Positions 51,213-60,968 are shown, counted from the stretch's first letter. The stretch is 64,000 nucleotides of DNA from Halodesulfovibrio spirochaetisodalis (GCF_001672295.1 NZ_JXMS01000009.1:61157-125156), one strand, 5' to 3'. Translations and numbers: made by a program. Notes: generated by a model from the sequence alone, not told the origin.

Positions 51213-52976
51213 ATGCTAATTATCAGGAAAAAAGGCATGTTATGCTTGCCTTTGCTTCTACTACTTCTTTTATTCTCAGCTACCAATTCCTACGCTAGTA
51301 TTAGTCGGGACTACAACACCGCGTTGAATCAATTCAGATCGCTTGTTAAAAATTCGACTCAGGCACGGTATCGTTCCAACTGGAAACGACTGGAAGACAA
51401 GTTTCTTGCCATTTATCAGGCTAATCCTGACGGGGCGTATGCTCCCAAGGTGTTATACTATATGGGGCGGGTGAATGAGGAGCTTGCAAAGCGTTCCTAT
51501 TTGAGCTCTGATTTTCAGGCAGCTGTCGATTATTACAATCGGTGCGCAAGGCGGTTTACCAGACATTCATGGAGTGATGATGCACTCTATCGGTTAGCCA
51601 GAGTGCAGTATTACAACTTGAATCAAGCTACTAACGCCAGGCGCACGTTAAATAAGTTGCTCACCACATATAAAACTGGTGATAAATATCAGGAAGCGGT
51701 TGCACTGCACCGGAAAATACTGGGAAGCGGTGATAAGGCGAATAATGCCTCGGCCAGTCGTCCCGTTGCGAAAAAATCCACTCCTGCGGTACCTCGCCGT
51801 GTTTCTTCCAGCAGTAGCGCTGCTTCTAAAAACGTATCCCTTAAAGGCGTTCGTTTTACGAGCAGCAACGATTACACCCGTGTTGTGATCGACCTGAGCG
51901 GTGATGCAAACTACCGTTATAAATTTCTCAATGCTGACCCGTCCCGCAATCTGCCTTTCAGACTCTATATTGACCTTGAGAAAACACTGCCGGCATCATC
52001 CGTTAAAGATGATATGAAAATCTACGACGGTATCTTGAGAATGATTCGAGTAGGTAAACCCGTTCCGACTACCAGCCGCGTAGTTCTCGATTTTGAGGCC
52101 GTTCAAAAATACACAGTTTTCGCTTTGGAAAATCCGTACAGAGTTGTTGTGGATGTATCTGCTCCGAAAGGGGGAGTGCAGTCTCACCCGCCTGTGGATT
52201 TGTCTAAAAAGGTTGCTGTGCATAAGCCGAAAAAAGCATCCAGAACGATTCCACCTTCTCGCAAGGTTCCTGATCTTGTTGAGCAGCTGGGGCTGACGGT
52301 TAAGACCGTTATGATTGACGCCGGACATGGCGGAAAAGACCCGGGTGCTTCACGAAACAGGATTCGTGAAAAAGATTATGTCCTTAAGGTAGCGAAAATG
52401 CTCGGTAAAAAACTTAAGGCAAAAGGTTTCAACGTATTGTATACACGTTCGACAGACGTATTCATTCCTTTGGAAGAGCGTACTGCAAAAGCGAACGTGC
52501 AAAAGGTGGATTTGTTTGTTTCTCTGCATATCAATGCGAACAAGAAGAGGAATGTACATGGAATTGAAACCTATTACCTTAACCTTGCACGTTCGAAAAG
52601 CGCCCGCCGTGTTGCAGCACGAGAGAACGCCATTACTGAAAAGCGTATCAGTGACTTGCAGTTTATCTTAACGGATCTCATGTTGAACTCAAAAATGCAG
52701 GAATCCAAAGCTCTTGCAGAGCTGGTGCAGAAAAGCATGGTGAAGACTGTTCGCGCTAGAGGGTGGAAATCCAAGAGTAACGGGGTGCGAAGTGCGCCGT
52801 TTTATGTACTTATGGGTGCAAAAATGCCGTCCATCCTCGTTGAACTAGGATATTGTTCAAATGCAACGGAAGCAAAACGCCTTCGCAACAGTTCCTATCT
52901 GAACTTGCTTGCAGACGGAATTGCAAATGCATTGAGTACATACAGGCGGAATTTAAAGAACTATGCAGCTATGTAG
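51213..52976 (+). CDS. N-acetylmuramoyl-L-alanine amidase (AmiC-like, with AMIN domain)
   Basis: 587 aa. A signal peptide (from MLIIRKKGMLCLPLLLLLLLFSATNSYA), then a TPR-like helical region (about 40-170), a Ser/Pro linker, an AMIN domain (about 205-320: VSLKGVRFTSSNDYTRVVIDLSGDANYRY...) that targets septal peptidoglycan, and an Amidase_3 domain (about 360-580: VMIDAGHGGKDPGA, LFVSLHINANKKRNVHGIETYYLN, SILVELGYCSN). It splits daughter cells by removing murein stem peptides. The zinc ligands His, Glu and His are present. AGGGA five bases ahead of 51213 sets the start. Confidence 0.92.
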   Translation: MLIIRKKGMLCLPLLLLLLLFSATNSYASISRDYNTALNQFRSLVKNSTQARYRSNWKRLEDKFLAIYQANPDGAYAPKVLYYMGRVNEELAKRSYLSSDFQAAVDYYNRCARRFTRHSWSDDALYRLARVQYYNLNQATNARRTLNKLLTTYKTGDKYQEAVALHRKILGSGDKANNASASRPVAKKSTPAVPRRVSSSSSAASKNVSLKGVRFTSSNDYTRVVIDLSGDANYRYKFLNADPSRNLPFRLYIDLEKTLPASSVKDDMKIYDGILRMIRVGKPVPTTSRVVLDFEAVQKYTVFALENPYRVVVDVSAPKGGVQSHPPVDLSKKVAVHKPKKASRTIPPSRKVPDLVEQLGLTVKTVMIDAGHGGKDPGASRNRIREKDYVLKVAKMLGKKLKAKGFNVLYTRSTDVFIPLEERTAKANVQKVDLFVSLHINANKKRNVHGIETYYLNLARSKSARRVAARENAITEKRISDLQFILTDLMLNSKMQESKALAELVQKSMVKTVRARGWKSKSNGVRSAPFYVLMGAKMPSILVELGYCSNATEAKRLRNSSYLNLLADGIANALSTYRRNLKNYAAM

Positions 52977-53274
52977 CTGTGTGAAAAGAAAAACGACAGT
53001 GAGTAGATTTCTCACTGACAACGTACGAAGTTTTTGTGTAGTAGTGGCTTTTGATACATTGCTGCTGTTTATGACAGGGTAACAGCTTGATTATGTTTAC
53101 CAATGCTGTGCCTTATTCGTCAGTTCCGTAGCTGTAGTTTGGGCGGTAGAACCGCACTATTTCTTGACTGCGGAATGCTATGAAGCTATCCACTCTATCG
53201 ATTTGATAGTTTCTATTTATGGTTAACTGATTAACATATTGTTAAGTAAAGACATTTATTTTTAGGAGCATTCG
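52977..53274. other. Intergenic region between the amidase gene and skp
   Basis: 298 bp. A hairpin AGTGAG/CTCACT near 52999-53017 lacks a T run. Nothing else could be assigned except the ribosome binding site TAGGAG before the skp start. Confidence 0.4.
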
Positions 53275-53838
53275 ATGCGTAATATTCTTTTAGCTGTTGT
53301 GGCTTGTACATTCCTTTTCGCTTCTTCAGCAATGGCTGCCAAATATGGTGAAGTTGACTTTGGAGTGATTGCTAAAGATTCCGAACCGGCACTGGCCATT
53401 TCTAAAGCTATGCAGCAGACCTTCGGTGCTGAAAATAAAAAGCTTAAAGAAGATAAAGTTGCTTTTGATGCAAAAGTAAAAGAATTCCGTGTACAGAGCC
53501 AGGCTCTGTCTGAAGATGCAAAAAAAGCAAAAGTTGAAGAGCTTAGCAAAGAAGAAATGGGACTTGCACAGCGTCAGCAGCAGTTTGTTCAGCGTGCACG
53601 TGCAGCAGAGCAGTCTGCACTTCGTGACATGAGCGCTCTTATGCTTGAAGCTACCCGTGAGTTTGGTAAAAAGAATGGCTACGATATGATCGTTGCAAAA
53701 GCTCAGGGTGCTGTTCTTTACATGAAGAACCCTGTTGATGTTACCAAGCAGGTAATGGTTGTAGTTAACCGTTTATACCGTGCAAAACTTGAAAAAGCAA
53801 AAGCTGCACAGAAAAAAGCTAACAAAGCGAAAAAATAA
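53275..53838 (+). CDS. skp: Periplasmic chaperone Skp/OmpH
   Basis: 187 aa. A signal peptide (about 1-21, ending AMA) is followed by KYGEVDFGVIAKDSEPALAISKAMQQTFG and a long charged coiled coil, then the short VTKQVMVVVNRLY strand segment and a Lys/Ala-rich tail. Skp forms a trimer with tentacle helices that carries unfolded outer-membrane proteins to BamA. The position between bamA and lpxD is the classical one. Confidence 0.88.
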   Translation: MRNILLAVVACTFLFASSAMAAKYGEVDFGVIAKDSEPALAISKAMQQTFGAENKKLKEDKVAFDAKVKEFRVQSQALSEDAKKAKVEELSKEEMGLAQRQQQFVQRARAAEQSALRDMSALMLEATREFGKKNGYDMIVAKAQGAVLYMKNPVDVTKQVMVVVNRLYRAKLEKAKAAQKKANKAKK

Positions 53839-53853
53839 GGGATACGGTTAAGC

Positions 53854-54864
53854 ATGCTGCTTTCTACAATCGCACAACATCTTGGCCTTGAGTTTGCTGG
53901 TGAAGATCTTGAAATCACAGGTGTAAACACTCTTGATGATGCTCAGGAAACAGAGCTGACTTTTTTAGCCAATCCCAAGTACGCATCAAAGCTTGCAGAA
54001 ACTAAAGCCGGTGCTGTTGTATGTACTGCCGATCAGGTGGAGAATGTTCAGCGAGCGCTTATCAGTGAAAATCCGTATTTTGATTTTGCCCGTTGCGTTG
54101 CTATTTTTGCTAAGCCGCAAGGGGAGATGAAAGGCGTTTCTGAACTTGCATACATCGATCCGACCGCGAATCTGGCTGATGATGTCACAGTGTACCCACA
54201 TGCATTTATCGGCCCGCGTGCTACAATCGGTTCCGGAACTGTTATTTTCCCGGGTTGTTACATCGGGGAAGATTCCATTGTAGGTTCAGATTGCATTCTT
54301 TACCCTAACGCCGTTCTAATGGCGGAAACTGTTGTGGGTGATGACTGCATCATCCATGCAGGTGTAGTGCTTGGTGGTGACGGTTTTGGCTTTGCTCCTA
54401 CAGAATATGGAGTACAGAAAATTCCGCAGATCGGTACCGTAACTATCGGTAACGATGTTGAAATTGGTGCAAACACCACCATTGATCGTGCTGTGCTTGG
54501 TTCAACAACAGTAGGCGATGCAACAAAAATTGATAATCTTGTTATGCTCGGGCATAATGTAGAGATGGGCAGCAACTGCCTTATTGTCTCTCAGGTGGGT
54601 ATTTCCGGTTCGACTAAGGTTGGTAACGGCGTTGTTATGGCAGGACAGGCTGGCATTGCCGGTCACCTGAATATTGGCGACGGCGCAACTGTTGGTCCTA
54701 AAACCGGTGTTGGGAAAGACATTCCGGCTGGTGTAACAATGGCTGGAATGCCGGCGATGGAAAAGGGGATTTTCATGCGCCACACAACTCTTTCACCTAA
54801 AATTCCTGACCTGTTTAAACGAGTAAAACAGCTCGAAAAAGAAATCGAAGCGTTGAAAAAATAG
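53854..54864 (+). CDS. lpxD: UDP-3-O-(3-hydroxyacyl)glucosamine N-acyltransferase
   Basis: 336 aa, normal length. Third step of lipid A synthesis: adds the second 3-hydroxyacyl chain to UDP-glucosamine. The N-terminal domain has [21 protein letters not shown]; left-handed beta-helix hexapeptide repeats follow from about residue 105, with the catalytic His region [30 protein letters not shown], and a C-terminal coiled coil. First of four envelope lipid genes spaced 0-15 bp apart (skp-lpxD-fabZ-lpxA). Confidence 0.95.
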   Translation: MLLSTIAQHLGLEFAGEDLEITGVNTLDDAQETELTFLANPKYASKLAETKAGAVVCTADQVENVQRALISENPYFDFARCVAIFAKPQGEMKGVSELAYIDPTANLADDVTVYPHAFIGPRATIGSGTVIFPGCYIGEDSIVGSDCILYPNAVLMAETVVGDDCIIHAGVVLGGDGFGFAPTEYGVQKIPQIGTVTIGNDVEIGANTTIDRAVLGSTTVGDATKIDNLVMLGHNVEMGSNCLIVSQVGISGSTKVGNGVVMAGQAGIAGHLNIGDGATVGPKTGVGKDIPAGVTMAGMPAMEKGIFMRHTTLSPKIPDLFKRVKQLEKEIEALKK

Positions 54865-54875
54865 AGGTACACAAC

Positions 54876-55340
54876 ATGACCGTCACCGAACAGAATACTC
54901 TGGATATCCGTCAGATTCTGAATCTGCTTCCACATAGATACCCTTTCTTACTTGTTGACCGTGTAACGGACTACACTCCGTTCGAGACTATTGAGGCATA
55001 CAAAAATGTGACCATGAACGAACCTTTCTTTCAGGGACACTTTCCAAACATGCCGGTAATGCCGGGTGTACTCATTATGGAAGCACTTGCTCAGGCTGGT
55101 GGTCTTCTTGTTATGAAAAGCACTGATATGCCGCTCGAAGGCAAACTGTTCCTCTTCACTGGTATGGAAAAGGTTCGCTTCCGCAGACCTGTATACCCTG
55201 GTGATAAGCTTGAACTGAAATGTCGTCTTCTCCGTCACAAGCTGAAATTGTGGAAAATGGAAGGTAAAGCATACGTTGACGGTGTGCTCGCAGCAGAAGC
55301 AGAAATGACAGCCGCTATTATGGACAAGGAGGATATGTAG
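54876..55340 (+). CDS. fabZ: 3-hydroxyacyl-ACP dehydratase FabZ
   Basis: 154 aa hot-dog-fold enzyme that removes water from 3-hydroxyacyl-ACP in fatty acid synthesis. LPHRYPFLLVDRV, the catalytic His in FFQGHFPNMPVMPGVLIMEALAQ and Glu in the same helix are present. Its place between lpxD and lpxA balances 3-hydroxyacyl-ACP use between lipid A and phospholipid synthesis. Confidence 0.96.
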   Translation: MTVTEQNTLDIRQILNLLPHRYPFLLVDRVTDYTPFETIEAYKNVTMNEPFFQGHFPNMPVMPGVLIMEALAQAGGLLVMKSTDMPLEGKLFLFTGMEKVRFRRPVYPGDKLELKCRLLRHKLKLWKMEGKAYVDGVLAAEAEMTAAIMDKEDM

Positions 55341-55341
55341 C

Positions 55342-56133
55342 GTGGCTACTCAAGTTCATCCTTCTGCCTTTGTTTCGCCTAAAGCGAAACTTGGCGAAGG
55401 TGTCATTGTCGGCCCTTGTGCTGTTATCGAAGATGATGTTGTCATCGGTGATGGTACAAAGATCGACGCTTTTGCTTCCATTAAGCAATACACACAAATG
55501 GGGAAGAATAACCATGTCCACTCCTATGCGGCAGTGGGTGGTGTTCCGCAGGATCTTAAATTTCACGGTGAAGTCAGCTGGTTGAAAATCGGCGATAATA
55601 ACACTATCCGTGAATTTGCGACCTTGCATCGCGGTACAGAAGACGGCGGTTCTGAAACCGTTGTCGGTAGTAATAACCTTTTGATGGCGTACACACATGT
55701 TGCTCATGACTGCATTGTCGGCAGCAATATTATTATGTCCAACAACGCAACTCTTGCGGGGCATGTTCATGTTGCAGACCATGCTATTATTGCAGGTCTT
55801 TCTGCTGTGCATCAGTTTGTTCGCATCGGTAACCATTCTTTTGTGGGCGGAATGACCGGTATCGGTCAGGATTTACCACCGTACATGCTTGCAACAGGTA
55901 ACCGTGGCGGTGTTCATGGTCCAAACCTTGTTGGACTTCGTCGTCTTAAAGCGTCACGCGAAGTTATCCGCGCGCTTAAAAATGCGTACAAACTTATCTG
56001 GCACTCTTCAACACCTCGTAAAGAGGCTTTGGAACAGCTGGAATATGAATTCGGTAACTTTACAGAAGTTCTTGAATTTGTAGATTTTGTTCGCAAAAGC
56101 GATCGTGGTATCTTGGCAGCGCATAGCGATTAA
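55342..56133 (+). CDS. lpxA: UDP-N-acetylglucosamine acyltransferase
   Basis: 263 aa, GTG start one base after the fabZ stop, with AGGAGG upstream. First step of lipid A synthesis. VHPSAFVSPKAKLGEGVIVGPCAVIEDDVVIGD begins the beta helix; the catalytic His region LMAYTHVAHDCIVGSNIIMSNNATLAGHV is intact, and the C-terminal helical domain follows. The terminator at 56157 lies downstream. Confidence 0.96.
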   Translation: MATQVHPSAFVSPKAKLGEGVIVGPCAVIEDDVVIGDGTKIDAFASIKQYTQMGKNNHVHSYAAVGGVPQDLKFHGEVSWLKIGDNNTIREFATLHRGTEDGGSETVVGSNNLLMAYTHVAHDCIVGSNIIMSNNATLAGHVHVADHAIIAGLSAVHQFVRIGNHSFVGGMTGIGQDLPPYMLATGNRGGVHGPNLVGLRRLKASREVIRALKNAYKLIWHSSTPRKEALEQLEYEFGNFTEVLEFVDFVRKSDRGILAAHSD

Positions 56134-56156
56134 CCTGCACTGTCTGATCGAAATGT

Positions 56157-56191
56157 AAAGAAGGAAGGTAGCAGTGCCTTCCTTCTTTTTT
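56157..56191 (+). terminator. Terminator after lpxA
   Basis: Arms AAAGAAGGAAGG and CCTTCCTTCTTT, then T. It may let some transcripts continue into lpxI, whose start is only 25 bp on. Confidence 0.8.
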
Positions 56192-56214
56192 AAGTTTATG
56201 GAGCAAATATTCTT

Positions 56215-57051
56215 ATGGCAGCATTACAGGAACGAATCGGCATTATAGCAGGAGCCGGACAATTTCCGGAACTTGTGGCAGATGGAGCCCGCAAGGATGG
56301 CTATACTGTTGTCATGTGCGGTTTTGTTGGCCACACAGACCCTGCAATCGAGAGCAAAGCCGATATCTTTGAGATGCTCCACCTTGGTGCTCTCTCCAAG
56401 CTGATTCAATTTTTCAAAAAAAATGGTGTAACCCGCGTATGTTTTGCAGGTGCCATTAATAAGCCCAAAGCACTGGATGTACGTCCTGATCTGCGAGCAG
56501 CAAAGTTACTGTTTAAAATTCGTTCTAAGGGTGATGATGTTCTGCTTCGTGCGGTTCTGGACGAGTTGGAAGTTGATGGTCTTCAGATTGTTCAGGCTGC
56601 TGAACTGGTGCCGGATCTTCGAGGCCCTGCCGGACTTCTTACTAAGAAGAAGCTTACCGATAAACTGCGCGAGACTCTTGCATACGGAATTCCAATTGGT
56701 GAACAGATTGGACGTATGGACATAGGGCAATGCATTGTTGTTCGCGAAAATATGGTTGTTGCAGTTGAGTGCCTTGAAGGCACGGATGCAACGCTTAAAC
56801 GCGGTGCTGATCTCGGCGGCAAAGGGTGCGTAGCGATCAAGCTGTTTAAGCCTGATCAGGATGAGCGTATCGACTTGCCTGCACTTGGTTTGAACACCAT
56901 TAAGAACCTTGTGGATGGCGAATATAGCTGCCTTGTATATTATGCAAATAAGACTCTCTTTTTTGATAGGGAAGAAGCGCTGGCACTCGCCAATGAACAT
57001 AACATAGCCATTATTGGCGTTGATGAAGAGTTTAAGGCCAGCCTTTCGTAG
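56215..57051 (+). CDS. lpxI: UDP-2,3-diacylglucosamine diphosphatase LpxI
   Basis: 278 aa. LpxI (DUF1009) hydrolyses UDP-2,3-diacylglucosamine to lipid X in bacteria that lack LpxH. RIGIIAGAGQFPELVADGARKDGYTV and VCFAGAINKPKALDVRPDLRAAKLL cover the N-terminal domain. The C-terminal domain has VVRENMVVAVECLEGTDATLKRGADLGGKGCVAIKLFKPDQDERIDLPALGLNTIKNL. No lpxB follows, unlike the usual arrangement. Confidence 0.93.
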   Translation: MAALQERIGIIAGAGQFPELVADGARKDGYTVVMCGFVGHTDPAIESKADIFEMLHLGALSKLIQFFKKNGVTRVCFAGAINKPKALDVRPDLRAAKLLFKIRSKGDDVLLRAVLDELEVDGLQIVQAAELVPDLRGPAGLLTKKKLTDKLRETLAYGIPIGEQIGRMDIGQCIVVRENMVVAVECLEGTDATLKRGADLGGKGCVAIKLFKPDQDERIDLPALGLNTIKNLVDGEYSCLVYYANKTLFFDREEALALANEHNIAIIGVDEEFKASLS

Positions 57052-57078
57052 CTTTGAGACAACTGTGCCTGAACGTTG

Positions 57079-57137
57079 ACGGAACGAGCAGTATATTGCG
57101 TCATTTTGACGTAGCGTACTGATTGTTCCGTTTTTTA
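57079..57137 (+). terminator. Probable terminator after lpxI
   Basis: A nested hairpin: outer arms ACGGAAC/GTTCCGT, inner CAGTA/TACTG and a central GCGTCA-TTTT-GACG-like stem, followed by TTTTTT. Confidence 0.65.
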
Positions 57138-57216
57138 TTTGCAATATGGTAGCTTAGGAGTAAACTATACCCTAACTTAGAAGTAGAGACACATAACGCT
57201 ATTGAGGAAGGTGCCT

Positions 57217-58020
57217 ATGTTTTCAGCTGCTACCGTGTGGGACAATATAGATAAAGTAAGAGGCAGTGCGCCTGTGGTACATAGTATCACGAACTATGTT
57301 GTTATGAATTCAACTGCCAATGCTCTTCTAAGTGCCGGTGCATCGCCAATCATGGCGCATGCAAAAGAAGAGCTTGAAGAGTTGATTAAAATTTCTGGTG
57401 CGCTGGTCTTGAATATTGGCACGCTCAGTCCTGAGTGGATTGAAAGTATGCGTATGGGTGCTTCTATTGCTGCTGCTAACTATAAGCCTGTTATTCTTGA
57501 CCCTGTAGGTGCCGGTGCTTCTATGTTGCGAACCGAAACTGCCCGTTCCCTGCTTGAGGAAGGAGGAATTTCTGTAGTTCGTGGTAATGCCTCAGAGATT
57601 ATGGCGCTTGCAGGTACAGGGACATCTACCCGCGGGGTGGATTCCTGCCATGACTCCAGTGAAGCAGAAAAAAGTGCGCTGGCACTGGCTCGCAAGTATC
57701 GGTGTGTTGTTGCTGTTTCCGGTTGCACAGATGTGGTGACAGACGGTGAAGCTGTGTACACGGTGCGGGGCGGTAGTGAATATATGGCTCTGGTGACGGG
57801 TATGGGGTGTATAGCTACAGCTATTTGCGGTGCGCACATGGCTATCAGCGAAGACAGTTTTGCTGCGGCTGTTTCCGGTATGGGATGCATGGCAGCAGCA
57901 GGCGGCCTTGCAGAAGTTGCTTCAAACGGACCGGGCACATTTGCGGTTCAGTTTATTGATGCACTTCATAAAATGACCGAAAACGACATTAACAGACTTG
58001 TCGAAGTGAGGGTTGTGTAA
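57217..58020 (+). CDS. thiM: Hydroxyethylthiazole kinase
   Basis: 267 aa ribokinase-fold enzyme that phosphorylates 4-methyl-5-(2-hydroxyethyl)thiazole in thiamine salvage. PVVHSITNYVVMNSTANALLSAGASPIMAHAKEE, NIGTLSPEWIESM, VILDPVGAGAS and the catalytic Cys region VTGMGCIATAICGAHMA are present. ATG at 57217 with AGGAAGG is preferred over the TTG at 57202. It overlaps thiE by one base. No TPP riboswitch element could be found upstream. Confidence 0.94.
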   Translation: MFSAATVWDNIDKVRGSAPVVHSITNYVVMNSTANALLSAGASPIMAHAKEELEELIKISGALVLNIGTLSPEWIESMRMGASIAAANYKPVILDPVGAGASMLRTETARSLLEEGGISVVRGNASEIMALAGTGTSTRGVDSCHDSSEAEKSALALARKYRCVVAVSGCTDVVTDGEAVYTVRGGSEYMALVTGMGCIATAICGAHMAISEDSFAAAVSGMGCMAAAGGLAEVASNGPGTFAVQFIDALHKMTENDINRLVEVRVV

Positions 58021-58649
58021 TGAGACAGAGTGCAGATTTCTCACTTTATCTGGTAACAGACAGTAGCAGGTGTACCATGATGCCGCTGGAAGAAACTGTT
58101 GCTGCTGCTGTGCGCGGTGGGGTGACAATGGTTCAGCTGCGTGAAAAAACAATGGAAACAAGAACATTTGTTGAAGTTGCCCGCCAGCTTCGTGCGTTAC
58201 TTTCTCCTCTTGAAATTCCGCTGATCATTAATGACCGTGTGGACATAGCCCTTGCTGTGCGTGCTGATGGTGTGCATGTAGGACAGACGGATATGCGGGT
58301 ACAGGATGTCCGTGCACTTATCGGTGGTGAGGCAATTGTCGGCATTACTGTGGAAACTCCTGACCAGATCGAAGAAGCCAACGCTCTTGATATTGACTAT
58401 ATTGGTATTTCTCCTGTATTTTCTACACCTTCTATTCCAAGAAATGTGAAGCCATGGCAAATTCCCGGTATTGAAAAAGCCAGAAGCATGACAAACCTGC
58501 CGATTGTGGGGTTTGAGGGAATTACTACCGCGAATGCTGCGGATGTCATAGCAGCAGGAGCAGACGGGGTTGCAGTGGTATCTGCTATCTGCGGAGCATT
58601 GTCACCAAAAGATGCCGCAGAAGAATTACGCAGTGCAGCCTTTGTTTAG
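58020..58649 (+). CDS. thiE: Thiamine-phosphate synthase
   Basis: 209 aa TIM-barrel enzyme joining HMP-PP and thiazole phosphate to thiamine phosphate. LYLVTDS, MVQLREKTMETR, LIINDRVDIALAVRADGVHVGQTDM, YIGISPVFSTPS and VGFEGITTANAADVIAAGADGVAVVSAI cover the active site. Translationally coupled to thiM (TAATG). ThiD and ThiC must be encoded elsewhere. Confidence 0.95.
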   Translation: MRQSADFSLYLVTDSSRCTMMPLEETVAAAVRGGVTMVQLREKTMETRTFVEVARQLRALLSPLEIPLIINDRVDIALAVRADGVHVGQTDMRVQDVRALIGGEAIVGITVETPDQIEEANALDIDYIGISPVFSTPSIPRNVKPWQIPGIEKARSMTNLPIVGFEGITTANAADVIAAGADGVAVVSAICGALSPKDAAEELRSAAFV

Positions 58650-58693
58650 ACAGTGCGGCAGTTTTTTTAAGCTGCCGTGGTATGAGAGGGTGT

Positions 58694-59008
58694 ATGAAAA
58701 TTGCTGTTGCAGCGAGAAAAAAGAATAATACGTATATGGTCGAACCAGTTTTTGGTCGTGCCGATCTGTTTGTTCTTGTAGAGGAAAATGGCAACGACCG
58801 CGTGGTGATAGAAAATCCATACAGGGATGATACTGAAGCGGCAGGGCGTAAGGTGGCTCAATGGCTTATTCAGGAAGGTGTCACCACAGTTCTTTGCGGA
58901 GATGTGGGGGCAAAAACACGTTTTTATCTGAGTGAAGGCGGGATTTTTTCCGGTATCGGATATGACGGCACTGTAGATGAAGCTCTTGCCAGATTTGCTG
59001 CTTCCTGA
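58694..59008 (+). CDS. NifX/NafY-like iron-molybdenum-cofactor-binding family protein
   Basis: 104 aa of the Nitro_FeMo-Co fold: MKIAVAARKKNNTYMVEPVFGRADLFVLVEE, GRKVAQWLIQEGVTTVLCGDVGAKTRFYLSEGGI. Small stand-alone members are common in sulfate reducers and other anaerobes without being tied to nitrogenase; they are thought to handle metal clusters. ATG at 58694 is preferred because it matches the family start. It follows thiE by 44 bp. Confidence 0.85.
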   Translation: MKIAVAARKKNNTYMVEPVFGRADLFVLVEENGNDRVVIENPYRDDTEAAGRKVAQWLIQEGVTTVLCGDVGAKTRFYLSEGGIFSGIGYDGTVDEALARFAAS

Positions 59009-59042
59009 TGACCGGAACGGTTTGAGAAGATAAATTTACACG

Positions 59043-59086
59043 ATAAAAGCGACATACCGCATAGGCGGTGTGTCGCTTTTTTCGTA
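59043..59086. terminator. Bidirectional terminator
   Basis: Arms AAAAGCGACATA and TGTGTCGCTTTT around CCGC...GCGG. It lies between the NifX-like gene and the convergent sigma-54 activator gene. Confidence 0.85.
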
Positions 59087-59105
59087 AAATTTGTTGGCAG
59101 TATGT

Positions 59106-60968
59106 CTACGACTTTTCAATTCCAAGTTTCTGCATGCGGGATCGAAGGGTTGTAGGCTTTATCCCTAGAAGTTCGGCTGCACCGCCATTTCCCTGAACTC
59201 GCCAGTTGGTGGATTCTAGTGCCTGCTGGATATTGAGCCGTTGCATGGCAGTCCATTCTACTTCTGTAATAATATCCTGCGGACGAGGAGCCGTTGCAGG
59301 CGGAGTAGCTGTTGGTTTAGCTGCAGAGTATGCATGGACATTCATTTCAATTGGTGGAGTAGCATTACTGTTGTCATGAATGTAGAACTCCATACTGCCG
59401 CTGTGGGACATGATCACCGCACGTTCAACAACGTTTTGCAGCTCTCGCACGTTTCCCGGCCAGTCATATTCCTGCAGTTTATCCACATGGTGTGGTTTCA
59501 GGCGCGGCGGAGTAATATTCATGCGAGTTGCGGCAAGGTTGATGAAATGACGAGCCAGTAGGGGAATATCATTTTTTCGTTCACGGAGCGGCGGAACATG
59601 GACGGGGAATACTGATAAACGGAAGTAGAGATCCTGCCTGAACTTGCCTGCTGCAACTTCTTTTGTAAGATCTTTGTTTGTTGCGGCAACAATGCGTACG
59701 TCCACTTTTCTGGAACGTTCATCACCAACAGGCTCAAAGGTACCTTCCTGCAGAACACGAAGCAGCTTGCCTTGCAGTTCAAGTGGAATTTCTCCGACTT
59801 CATCAAGGAACAATGTGCCGCCATCCGCCATCTGGAAGCGGCCGACGCGGTCGCGGATTGCACCTGTAAATGACCCTTTCACGTGTCCGAAAAATTCACT
59901 TTCAAACAGCTCGTGGGGAATGGCAGAACAGTTTACCCGTACAAAGGCTTTCTGACTTCGTGTAGACCGGCTGTGGATTGCGCCAGCAAGAAGTTCCTTA
60001 CCAGTTCCTGATTCACCGAGCAGCAGTACGCTGGCATCCGTAGGGGATACCACCCCGATTTGCTCCATTACGTGCGCAAGGGAATCAGAGTCGCCAATGA
60101 GGTTGTCATCAAGTTGTTTTTCTTGCACCGCACGGCGCAGGAGTTCGTTTTCGAGCTCCAGTTCGCCTCGCAATTTTTGAATTTCTTCAAATGCAACAGC
60201 GTTTACAAGGGCGCGGGCAACAGTGTCCGCAAAAATTTTGTGCATTTTTTGATGCATAGAATGGAGTTGGGCAAATGGCCCGACCATCGGGCGATCATAG
60301 AAGGTTGAAAGTACGCCGAGAAACTCATCATTGTACATAACGGGGAATGATGAGTACGCGTGATACCCCTCTTTAACAGCCCAGTCAGGACGATCCCAGT
60401 CTTCAGGAGAAGACCCTAAGGAAGGAATACCTTTCTGACATGATGCGAAAATCGGCTCTGACACAGGAACAAGGTCATAGGTGCCTGATGCGTGCAGCCA
60501 TTCAGATGGTGTATTCTTTTTGATACCTGAAAATGCTACTAGTTTGAGCATGGTGTCGGCAGCGGGATGCGGAGCGACAATGTCCGCCATTTTGGGGGTA
60601 GGGCGCAGCCAGAAAACCCCCATAGTTACATGGGTTCCTTTGTAGCCGGTGGAGGCTCGCTCAATAATTTTTGCTGGATCACGCTCATGCGCAACCGAAA
60701 GCATGAGATCCAGAAAGGGCGTGATGTCGAGAGAATTCAGTTTTGTCTGAAGTCTCCGGTAACTTTTAGCTGTTGTTTTGGGCTGTTCTGACTCGGTATC
60801 CTGTGCCGACGGGAGCGGGAAAGATTCTTTTGTGGTAGTATCCGTTACAGGAAAGTCGCTGAGTGTTACATCTCTGCCGGAAAAGGTTGTGCTGAACACT
60901 CGCCCTTCAGATGTGTTTTTCTCAGGTGCAGAATTTTCGTTGCGCGAAATGTTATCATTTTTAGCCAT
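59106..60968 (-). CDS. Sigma-54-dependent activator with GAF domain
   Basis: 620 aa. A variable N-terminus (about 1-80), a GAF-like sensor (about 90-270: LMLSVAHERDPAKIIERASTGYKGTHVTMGVFWLRPTPKMAD...), and an AAA+ sigma-54-interaction core (about 305-540) with Walker A GESGTGKE, the GAFTGA-type loop GSFTGAI, Walker B GGTLFLDEVGE and arginine region GNVRELQN. A Fis-type helix-turn-helix at the C-terminus (GNGGAAELLGIKPTTLRSRMQKLGI). It activates sigma-54 promoters in response to a small ligand, unknown here. ATG at 60968 with GAGAGA is chosen. Confidence 0.9.
   Translation of the reverse strand: MAKNDNISRNENSAPEKNTSEGRVFSTTFSGRDVTLSDFPVTDTTTKESFPLPSAQDTESEQPKTTAKSYRRLQTKLNSLDITPFLDLMLSVAHERDPAKIIERASTGYKGTHVTMGVFWLRPTPKMADIVAPHPAADTMLKLVAFSGIKKNTPSEWLHASGTYDLVPVSEPIFASCQKGIPSLGSSPEDWDRPDWAVKEGYHAYSSFPVMYNDEFLGVLSTFYDRPMVGPFAQLHSMHQKMHKIFADTVARALVNAVAFEEIQKLRGELELENELLRRAVQEKQLDDNLIGDSDSLAHVMEQIGVVSPTDASVLLLGESGTGKELLAGAIHSRSTRSQKAFVRVNCSAIPHELFESEFFGHVKGSFTGAIRDRVGRFQMADGGTLFLDEVGEIPLELQGKLLRVLQEGTFEPVGDERSRKVDVRIVAATNKDLTKEVAAGKFRQDLYFRLSVFPVHVPPLRERKNDIPLLARHFINLAATRMNITPPRLKPHHVDKLQEYDWPGNVRELQNVVERAVIMSHSGSMEFYIHDNSNATPPIEMNVHAYSAAKPTATPPATAPRPQDIITEVEWTAMQRLNIQQALESTNWRVQGNGGAAELLGIKPTTLRSRMQKLGIEKS

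Noticed and set aside
57138-57216. TPP riboswitch ahead of thiM
   Set aside because: None of the conserved thi-box segments (CTGAGA, ACCTGA) could be found.
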